This document shows positions 1 through 5,222 of a stretch of 5,222 bases of DNA, piece by piece (within the stretch, counting starts at the first letter, position 1; the number at the start of each line of letters is the position of its first letter). A program made the position numbers and the translations under genes. The notes under the pieces are model-generated. The model searched no databases. It was not told the DNA's origin and worked only from the letters and a program-made list of their open reading frames with translations. The DNA comes from an uncultured bacterium (GTDB lineage: Bacteria; Cyanobacteriota; Vampirovibrionia; Gastranaerophilales; Gastranaerophilaceae). The stretch lies in assembly GCA_946183815.1 (NCBI GenBank), contig CAMHDG010000133.1, forward strand, positions 1 to 5,222. Reading direction: 5' to 3'.

Positions 1-1
1 A

Positions 2-433
2 TTTGAAAATCTTCAGGAAAACTCGGTCAAGATTATTTTTTACGATTTATCACTAATAAATTTTACTTATTGCAACCACCACGCAATAAACTCGATTGAT
101 AACTGGGGTGACAGATATATTCTGATAAATTCAAAATACAGACGAGCCTCAAAAGAAGAATTAGCCTGTTTGATAGCACACGAAAGTTTCCACAAAGGCA
201 AACGAGCCACCTTGAGTGAAGAAACACTTGCAACAAGAAAAGAAGCATACTATTGGTCAAAATTAAGAATACCCGGAAAACAATATATGGCTACGGGACT
301 TGCAGAGAGATTAGATAAACTGGCATATTTATATGCAGAATCAACAGATGATAATAATCTTATAGAACAACGGATAAGAAACAACAAATTCTATCAACAA
401 CAACTTGCAATATCGTCAAGAAACAGATATTAA
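2..433 (+). CDS. Putative HExxH zinc metallopeptidase-like protein, 5'-truncated by window edge
   Basis: The frame is open from the first bases of the window to a TAA at 431-433, giving 143 visible residues; the true start lies to the left. A TTG at 170 could be mistaken for a start, but the reading frame continues unbroken upstream and that part looks like protein (for example WGDRYILINSKY at residues 35-46), so this is an internal Leu. The key motif is LIAHESFH at residues 57-64: an HExxH zinc-binding motif (His60, Glu61, His64; bases 179-193) preceded by a hydrophobic helix, as in zincins. It is followed by EETLATRKEA (73-82), where Glu73, Glu74 or Glu81 could be the third ligand, in the manner of gluzincins and ImmA/IrrE-like (DUF955) peptidases. 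The last 55 or so residues are polar and Gln/Asn/Arg-rich. No membrane segment is visible in this part; a signal peptide could lie in the missing N-terminus. The gene ends 31 bp before its own terminator and converges on rpoC2, so it is not part of the polymerase operon. That it is coding is fairly secure; peptidase activity is inferred from one motif, and the substrate is unknown. Confidence 0.72.
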   Translation, partial: FENLQENSVKIIFYDLSLINFTYCNHHAINSIDNWGDRYILINSKYRRASKEELACLIAHESFHKGKRATLSEETLATRKEAYYWSKLRIPGKQYMATGLAERLDKLAYLYAESTDDNNLIEQRIRNNKFYQQQLAISSRNRY

Positions 434-464
434 AACTTAACAACAAAGTATCAACTAATAAACA

Positions 465-490
465 CCCCTCATTAAGAGGGGATTTTAATT
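465..490 (+). terminator. Rho-independent terminator after the HExxH gene
   Basis: There is a perfect 6-bp GC-rich stem, CCCCTC (465-470) and GAGGGG (476-481), with loop ATTAA, followed by ATTTTAATT. It lies 31 bp after the stop codon of the plus-strand gene. The T-tract is interrupted by two A residues, so termination may be moderate in strength. In the opposite direction the hairpin is followed by GTGTTTATTAG, a poorer tail, so it mainly serves the plus-strand gene. Confidence 0.7.
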
Positions 491-539
491 TGTGAAAAAA
501 GATTATATATCTGATTAACCAAGGTAATCTGTTTGCAAA

Positions 540-642
540 TCAGGTAACAAGTTAGATATTTTTAGATAATAAAAGAGGCTGACTAAAAAGTCAGCCTCTT
601 AATATATAATCCGAATTTAGATTATTCGTCAGGTAACAAGTT
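540..642. repeat. 14-bp direct repeat bracketing the rpoC2 stop and terminator
   Basis: The sequence TCAGGTAACAAGTT occurs at 540-553 in the intergenic region and again at 629-642, where it encodes the Asn-Leu-Leu-Pro-Asp end of RpoC2. The copies are 89 bp apart, in the same orientation, and flank the rpoC2 stop codon and terminator hairpin. Sequence similarity does not extend clearly beyond the 14 bases. It may be a relic of a small tandem duplication of the gene end, or chance in AT-rich DNA. Confidence 0.5.
563..600 (-). terminator. Rho-independent terminator of the rpoC2 operon
   Basis: There is a perfect 12-bp inverted repeat: AAGAGGCTGACT at 573-584 pairs with AGTCAGCCTCTT at 589-600 around a four-base loop. 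On the minus strand the stem is followed by TTATTATCTA, giving a run of CTCTTTTATTATC at the base of the hairpin. It begins 21 bp after the rpoC2 stop codon. On the plus strand the stem is followed by AATATATAAT, with no T-run, so its direction points to rpoC2. This marks rpoC2 as the last gene of its transcription unit. Confidence 0.88.
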
Positions 643-3600
643 TGGAGAACCAAACATACCTTCAATTTCTTCTAAAATTGCAGAAGGTTTTCTTGCCTGA
701 TTACGTTGAGCGGCTGCTCTTCTTTGAGCCTCTCTGTCCTTTTCTTCGCTTGCAAATGACAAGTGATGATAACCTGTACCTGCAGGAATTAAACGACCAA
801 TAATTACGTTTTCTTTCAGGCCTCTTAACATATCCTTCTTACCTTCAACTGCTGCTTCAGTAAGAATTCTTGTTGTTTCCTGGAATGATGCTGCAGAGAT
901 GAAACTTTCAGTATTCAAAGATGCCTTTGTGATACCTAAAAGCATATATTCACATTCTGCAGGAGTTCCTTCTTTTTCTGCAACCAACGCATTTTCTTTT
1001 TCAAATTCATGAACTTCGACCAATTCTCCAGGTAAGAAATTAGTATCACCCGGTTCAAGTATTTTAACCTTTTTGGTCATCTGTCTTACAATCATTTCAA
1101 TGTGCTTATCAGCAATTTCAACACCTTGAGAACGATATACACGTTGGACTTCGTCAACAAGATACTGTTGAGCAGCCTCAGGACCGCAAAGTCTGATAAT
1201 ATCGTGCGGGTTCAACGAACCACTTGTTAATGGATCACCCTTCTTGATTTGCTGACCGTTTGAAACGATAATATTTGAATCGAAGGTGTATTTAACCTCT
1301 TTACGAGAACCGTCCTCATCCTCTAAATATAATCTAGGAACATCTTCGTCCATTTCGATAATTGCTTTACCGTCATATTCAGCAAGGATAGCACAATCTT
1401 TTGGTTTTCTTGCTTCCAAAAGTTCTTCAACCCTTGGCAAACCTTGAACGATATCCCCTGTTTTTTGTCTTTCGTATAACAGTGTCGCAACACTATCACC
1501 ACGTTGAACAAGTGATTGTTCCATAATCTGTAATTGAGTACCTGCACTAATCAAATAAGGACGACCTGCTCTTACAACAACCTTGCCCTTTGCAACAGAT
1601 ACAACAATACCTGAAATATCAGAGGTTTCACCGCTATCAGCAATTACATCGCCTTGTTTAACAAAAGTATCAGCCTTAACAGTTGCCTTACCTTTAATAG
1701 TCATTGTTGTTTCGTATTCTTTAGATTGAAGTAATAAACGTCTTGCTTCTTCTTCGTTACCTGAAATAGAAGCAACACCATCAGCGATTGCAAGAACTTC
1801 TGTTTTTGCTACTGCTGTATGCGGCTCAATAACTTCGCCATCTTTTACAAGTAATTCTGTTTGCAATGAAGCGTTAAGTTTTGAATTACCTTCCATTTCA
1901 CGTCTTACGATTAATGTTTCAAGTACAACGATTTTTAATTGTCCGTTATCATCTAACTCAACAAGACCTTTAAGGTGTGACAAGTAACCTTCCATTGACA
2001 GTTTTAAACTTGTTCTTGTTAAAGTTGAACCGTCAAGGTTTCTAACTCTTGCACCGTCTTTGTATTGTAATTGAGTTTCAGATACAACGTCAATCAAATC
2101 ATCTGATGTATTAAATCTGATAGATACATCTTTAGGTTTAATCTTCATAACCTGAACAGGTCTGATTAAGATTTGAATAGGTTTTTCTTCTAACCCGACT
2201 GATGTATCAATTTCTTCATAATCATCGTCTATATCAAGTTCACCCATGTCAGATTCCATAATAGTAACGATTGATGTTTGTTTTGCCTTAATTCCTTCAG
2301 CAATAACAGTACCTTTCTTAAGAACAGCACCTTCTTCAACCTTCAAATCATTGATACTATCTAATTTATGAACCTCACCAGGTCTGATAGTAATTTCATG
2401 AATCATATCGTTAAATTCGCTAAACTCAACAACACCATCGATGTGAGCATAAACATCTTTAACAACCTCAGTACCTTCAGTAACGGCAGTACCGCTTTCA
2501 ACCATCTTCAAAGTTGCATCTTTGTTGATTTGGTGAACTTCTTCAGGGATAAAGATGACCTCACCTGCCTTGGTGATAACTTGATTTTCATCAACCTCTA
2601 TACCGTTATATCTGATTTCACCTGATGAAGATACTGAATATTCATCGTCAATTAACTCTGCAATAACCATGCCGTTTTCAACAGGAGTATCAACAGGAGC
2701 CTTAACGATATATCTTTCACCGTCACCGTCAACTGTCCAGAATTGTTCATTTTTAGCCTTTTCAAATGTTGCATTTGACGGAATTAAAGAAGCGATTACG
2801 ATTGTCAATTCTTTACCTTGAACGATTTTCTTAATCTTCTTACCTTCAAATTTAGCATCCTCAATAACTAAATCAGAACTATATCTAACCTCACCGCCGT
2901 GTTCACAAATAATATTAGTTTCAGCGAGTTCTTCACCTGTTTTAATTTCTTGTTTATCTTTAACTAAAATTTTAGAACCACCCGGCAAGTTGTAAACATC
3001 ACCTGCAACAACCCAAACAATACCTTGTTTGTTCGCTGTACGTGAAATGTTACCTTGTCTGTCTTTTCTTTCATCTGCAACGAAGTCTTGGAAGAAGATT
3101 TGACCTGCTATATCAGAGTTAATATCTTTTGTAGCCTTTTCAGTCAAACGACCATGTTCGTTTTGAGCAGTAGGATCGAAAGTACCGATAACATCGCCTT
3201 TTTTAACTTTGTCACCGTCTTTAACGGTAAGAACAGAACCTGCAGGAATGTGATATTTGCTTGAGCGTTTTGCACCCTTAATTTCAATATCACCTTCAAA
3301 CATAACAACATTAACAACATCACCGTGACGTGTTCTTAATTCTTTAGTTTTAAGTTTAGAAGAAACCTCACCATCTTCTCTTGCAGTAAATGATTTGATT
3401 GCCTCTTTAACGCCAACCGCACCACCTGTGTGGAATGTTCTTAATGTTAACTGTGTACCAGGTTCACCGATTGATTGAGCAGCGATAATACCGATTGCTT
3501 CGCCAATATCAACTAATTTTTGAGTAGTTAATGCCCAACCGTAACATTTTTGGCAAACACCATATTCTAATGAACAAGTAAGACCTGAACGTACTTTTAA

Positions 3601-4458
3601 TTCATTCAATGTTAAGTGAGAAATTTTTTCAATATCTTCTCTACCCATTGTTGTATTTTTAGCAACCAACAATGTCTTACCGTCTGTATCGTAAATATCT
3701 TCAGCAATAGTTCTGCCCAATAATCTGTCGATAAGAGGAACAATAACGCTGTCCCCATCGATAATAGGCTTCATATTGATATAGTTGTCGCCACCGCAAT
3801 CATGTTCTTTAATAATAACGTCTTGCGCAACGTCAACCAAACGTCTTGTCAAATAACCTGAGTCAGCAGTTTTCAACGCTGTATCTACCAACCCCTTACG
3901 AGCACCATAAGAAGAAATGATGTATTCTGTAACTGACAAGCCTTCTTTAAAGTTTGACTTAATAGGTAAGTCGATGATTTGCCCCGCAGAGTCAGCCATC
4001 AAACCACGCATACCAACTAACTGTGATACCTGTGATAAGTTACCTCTCGCACCGGAGAATGCCATCATATAAACAGGGTTCAATCTGTCAAAGTTTTCTA
4101 CCACTTGTTCTGTTAACTTTGCAGTTGTTTCAGACCAAGTATCAATAACCTTTGTATATCTTTCAACCTCTGTAATCTCACCTTTTAAATAACGGTTTGT
4201 TGACTTTTCAATTTCTGCTTCTGCTGAATCAAGCAATTCCTTTTTAGTTTCAGGAACTGAAAGGTCAGAAATAGAAATTGTAACACCTGATTTAGTTGCA
4301 TATTTATAACCTAAATTCTTAAGTGTGTTAGCCAATTCACCTGTTTTTGCCCCGCCGTATTCAAGATACATTTGCGAAAGCAATTTTCTAATAGCACCTT
4401 TATCCATCAATTTGTTGATGAATTTAGGAGTTTTTGTTTTAGTTCGTGAATATGTCAT
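622..4458 (-). CDS. rpoC2: DNA-directed RNA polymerase subunit beta-prime, C-terminal part (RpoC2)
   Basis: This is the C-terminal portion of the split beta-prime subunit of cytoplasmic RNA polymerase, 1278 residues, close to the length of cyanobacterial RpoC2. The start ATG (4456-4458) has AAGGG eight bases upstream, and the roughly 17 residues before Asp19-Lys20-Gly21 match the usual RpoC2 N-terminus, so Met18 is not preferred. Domains: residues 12-170 secondary-channel and F-loop region (YMMAFSGARGN at 130-140); bridge helix 172-213 with Arg187, Lys188, Lys196 and Thr197, equivalent to E. coli R780, K781, K789 and T790; second zinc site Cys221, Cys295, Cys302, Cys305, with the same spacing as E. 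coli C814/C888/C895/C898; first half of the trigger loop 331-347 with Leu339, Arg340 and His343 (E. coli M932, R933, H936); SI3 insertion about 348-1000; second half of the trigger loop 1002-1018 (GLPRVEELLEARKP); conserved C-terminal domain 1085-1230 ending LIPAGTGY; then a charged tail to 1278. All catalytic features checked are intact. It is cotranscribed with rpoC1 upstream and is the last gene of the unit. Confidence 0.98.
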   Translation of the reverse strand: MTYSRTKTKTPKFINKLMDKGAIRKLLSQMYLEYGGAKTGELANTLKNLGYKYATKSGVTISISDLSVPETKKELLDSAEAEIEKSTNRYLKGEITEVERYTKVIDTWSETTAKLTEQVVENFDRLNPVYMMAFSGARGNLSQVSQLVGMRGLMADSAGQIIDLPIKSNFKEGLSVTEYIISSYGARKGLVDTALKTADSGYLTRRLVDVAQDVIIKEHDCGGDNYINMKPIIDGDSVIVPLIDRLLGRTIAEDIYDTDGKTLLVAKNTTMGREDIEKISHLTLNELKVRSGLTCSLEYGVCQKCYGWALTTQKLVDIGEAIGIIAAQSIGEPGTQLTLRTFHTGGAVGVKEAIKSFTAREDGEVSSKLKTKELRTRHGDVVNVVMFEGDIEIKGAKRSSKYHIPAGSVLTVKDGDKVKKGDVIGTFDPTAQNEHGRLTEKATKDINSDIAGQIFFQDFVADERKDRQGNISRTANKQGIVWVVAGDVYNLPGGSKILVKDKQEIKTGEELAETNIICEHGGEVRYSSDLVIEDAKFEGKKIKKIVQGKELTIVIASLIPSNATFEKAKNEQFWTVDGDGERYIVKAPVDTPVENGMVIAELIDDEYSVSSSGEIRYNGIEVDENQVITKAGEVIFIPEEVHQINKDATLKMVESGTAVTEGTEVVKDVYAHIDGVVEFSEFNDMIHEITIRPGEVHKLDSINDLKVEEGAVLKKGTVIAEGIKAKQTSIVTIMESDMGELDIDDDYEEIDTSVGLEEKPIQILIRPVQVMKIKPKDVSIRFNTSDDLIDVVSETQLQYKDGARVRNLDGSTLTRTSLKLSMEGYLSHLKGLVELDDNGQLKIVVLETLIVRREMEGNSKLNASLQTELLVKDGEVIEPHTAVAKTEVLAIADGVASISGNEEEARRLLLQSKEYETTMTIKGKATVKADTFVKQGDVIADSGETSDISGIVVSVAKGKVVVRAGRPYLISAGTQLQIMEQSLVQRGDSVATLLYERQKTGDIVQGLPRVEELLEARKPKDCAILAEYDGKAIIEMDEDVPRLYLEDEDGSRKEVKYTFDSNIIVSNGQQIKKGDPLTSGSLNPHDIIRLCGPEAAQQYLVDEVQRVYRSQGVEIADKHIEMIVRQMTKKVKILEPGDTNFLPGELVEVHEFEKENALVAEKEGTPAECEYMLLGITKASLNTESFISAASFQETTRILTEAAVEGKKDMLRGLKENVIIGRLIPAGTGYHHLSFASEEKDREAQRRAAAQRNQARKPSAILEEIEGMFGSPNLLPDE
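1459..3417 (-). other. SI3 insertion region within the RpoC2 trigger loop (sub-feature)
   Basis: Residues of about 348-1000 lie between the two halves of the trigger loop. E. coli SI3 occupies the same site but is under 200 residues; this one is about 650, the cyanobacterial size class. It reads as a chain of beta-rich modules with recurring G-x-x-V-x-x-G-x-x-I/V turns, for example near 413-425 (DGDKVKKGDVIG), 587-601, 654-666, 708-720, 872-884, 930-942 and 975-991. These fit repeated sandwich-barrel hybrid motif (SBHM) domains. Segment 632-697 (FIPEEVHQINKD, then EVVKDVYAH, then IRPGEVHKLD) closely resembles cyanobacterial RpoC2 as I remember it, so the insertion looks homologous to the cyanobacterial one and not independently gained. 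In cyanobacterial structures SI3 folds into an arch that reaches sigma at initiation; that role here is inferred. The boundaries are approximate to about ten residues. Confidence 0.88.
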
Positions 4459-4466
4459 TTTATTTT

Positions 4467-4472
4467 CCCTTA
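4467..4472 (-). promoter_or_regulatory. Ribosome-binding site of rpoC2
   Basis: On the minus strand the sequence reads TAAGGG, then the eight-base spacer AAAATAAA, then ATG. This Shine-Dalgarno-like site lies inside the 48-bp gap after the rpoC1 TAG stop and fixes the rpoC2 start. It shows that rpoC2 is translated by independent initiation and not by frameshift or readthrough from rpoC1. I see no terminator or convincing promoter in the gap, which fits cotranscription. Confidence 0.8.
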
Positions 4473-4506
4473 TAATTTTAATCTATTCTTTATTACCTAT
4501 TACCAA

Positions 4507-5222
4507 CTATACCAAGGCTTCTCTAACTGCTTCGTTAAAGATAATTCTACCCGGAGTAGTTTCAATTCTTTCACCGTTTTCGTCACGAACAATAATCTTG
4601 TCGTGAAGTTCAAGCACACCGCTATCTAAAGCAGAAAGTGCATCGGTGTAACTATAATAATAACCTTTTGGCTCCATATCAGGTTTTTCAATAATAGTTA
4701 AGTAATACATACCTAATACCATATCTTGAGATGGAGTGATAATAGGTTTACCGTTAGCAGGAGCGAGGATGTTGTTTGTAGCAAGCATCAACATTCTTGC
4801 CTCAGTTTGAGCCTCAATAGAAAGAGGAACGTGAACAGCCATTTGGTCACCGTCAAAGTCAGCGTTGAACGCTGTACAAGCCAACGGGTGAAGTTGAATT
4901 GCTCTACCTTCAACCAATTTTGGTTCAAATGCCTGAATACCAAGTCTGTGAAGTGTTGGAGCACGGTTCAACATAACAGGGTGTCCGTCAATTACCTCTT
5001 CTAATATATCCCATACTTTAGGATCTGATCTTTCAATTTTCTTTTTAGCAGATTTAATGTTTTGAACATAACCACGTTCAATCAATTTGTTTACAACAAA
5101 CGGCTTGAACAATTCGATTGCCATTTCTTTTGGCAAACCGCACTGGTTAAGTTTTAATTGCGGACCAACAACGATAACTGAACGACCTGAATAGTCAACA
5201 CGTTTACCTAACAAGTTTTGAC
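4507..5222 (-). CDS. rpoC1: DNA-directed RNA polymerase subunit RpoC1 (gamma), C-terminal fragment, truncated by window edge
   Basis: This is the last 237 codons of the N-terminal part of split beta-prime, ending at TAG (4507-4509); its start lies beyond the right edge. The codon at 5212-5214 is TTG and could be called as a start, but the two codons before it read Gln-Asn, completing QNLLGKRVDYSGRS, which is conserved in all beta-prime proteins; this is an internal Leu. Visible parts, numbered from Gln1: switch-2/active-site region with Lys6, Arg7 and Arg13 (E. coli K345, R346, R352); RAPTLHRLGIQAFEP at 86-100, with Arg86 equal to R425; the catalytic loop NADFDGD at 119-125 (bases 4846-4866), whose three Asp residues hold the active-site magnesium (E. 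coli D460/D462/D464). The protein ends with TTPGRIIFNEAVREALV, the usual cyanobacterial RpoC1 end, where undivided beta-prime proteins continue. About 340 residues, including the clamp, first zinc site and lid, are missing only because of the window edge. RpoC2 follows after 48 bp and supplies the rest of the catalytic centre. Confidence 0.97.
   Translation of the reverse strand, partial: QNLLGKRVDYSGRSVIVVGPQLKLNQCGLPKEMAIELFKPFVVNKLIERGYVQNIKSAKKKIERSDPKVWDILEEVIDGHPVMLNRAPTLHRLGIQAFEPKLVEGRAIQLHPLACTAFNADFDGDQMAVHVPLSIEAQTEARMLMLATNNILAPANGKPIITPSQDMVLGMYYLTIIEKPDMEPKGYYYSYTDALSALDSGVLELHDKIIVRDENGERIETTPGRIIFNEAVREALV

Noticed and set aside
63..260. 65-residue minus-strand open frame opposite the HExxH gene
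   Set aside because: It overlaps antisense to a longer frame with a recognisable motif and has no clear ribosome-binding site; its Leu/Cys-rich composition is typical of an antisense shadow.
511..543. CTGATT/AATCAG inverted repeat and the nested palindrome at 513-529 as a regulatory site or small RNA
   Set aside because: The outer stem is only 6 bp around a 21-base loop and the inner palindrome is imperfect; expected by chance in AT-rich DNA and with no supporting promoter.
1323..1547. 74-residue minus-strand open frame inside rpoC2
   Set aside because: It lies in another frame of the same strand within a highly conserved gene; no family features.
2368..2625. Plus-strand open frame antisense to rpoC2
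   Set aside because: Shadow of the SI3-coding region; no similarity or initiation signal recognised. The same applies to the open frame at 3055-3264.
4325..4606. Plus-strand open frame spanning the rpoC2 start, with a hydrophobic stretch that resembles a membrane segment
   Set aside because: It is antisense to two conserved genes and the gap between them; the hydrophobic run comes from reading Lys/Asn-rich codons and AT-rich intergenic DNA backwards.
4726..5004. Plus-strand open frame antisense to rpoC1
   Set aside because: Shadow of the catalytic-loop region, which is strongly conserved on the minus strand.
5212..5214. TTG as the start codon of rpoC1
   Set aside because: Gln-Asn codons in frame immediately before it complete a universally conserved beta-prime motif; the gene simply continues beyond the window.
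622..5222. Split rpoC as a frameshift or pseudogene
   Set aside because: Both parts have clean termini, a separate ribosome-binding site, intact catalytic and zinc residues, and the junction matches the known cyanobacterial split.

Overview
This AT-rich window holds the 3' end of an RNA polymerase operon on the minus strand, facing the 3' end of an unrelated small gene on the plus strand. The beta-prime subunit is encoded by two separate genes, rpoC1 (partial, 4507-5222) and rpoC2 (complete, 622-4458). The second gene carries a trigger-loop insertion of about 650 residues. The split and the giant insertion together are the hallmark of the cyanobacterial lineage and its plastids. The low GC, the absence of any photosynthesis-linked neighbour and the style of the sequence suggest a non-photosynthetic sister lineage (Vampirovibrionia/Melainabacteria, for example gut Gastranaerophilales). 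That placement is an inference and no database search was possible; an AT-rich true cyanobacterium is the main alternative.

Layout from left to right: 2-433 (+) is the C-terminal 143 residues of a protein with an HExxH zinc-metallopeptidase-like motif, cut by the left edge. Positions 434-621 are a convergent intergenic region with a terminator for each side (465-490 for the plus gene, 563-600 for rpoC2) and a 14-bp direct repeat that brackets the rpoC2 terminator. Then come rpoC2, a 48-bp gap holding the rpoC2 ribosome-binding site, and the 3' 237 codons of rpoC1, which runs off the right edge. rpoB would be expected beyond that edge.

RpoC1 supplies the catalytic Mg-binding loop (NADFDGD) and RpoC2 supplies the bridge helix, the second zinc site, the trigger loop and the C-terminal domain, so neither is functional alone. 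They assemble with RpoB, alpha, omega and, in cyanobacteria, a separate RpoC1 (gamma) to form RNA polymerase. The window is mainly housekeeping. I found no mobile element, CRISPR array, RNA gene or defence system. The items most worth a second look are the RpoC2 insertion in a probably non-photosynthetic lineage and the truncated HExxH gene.
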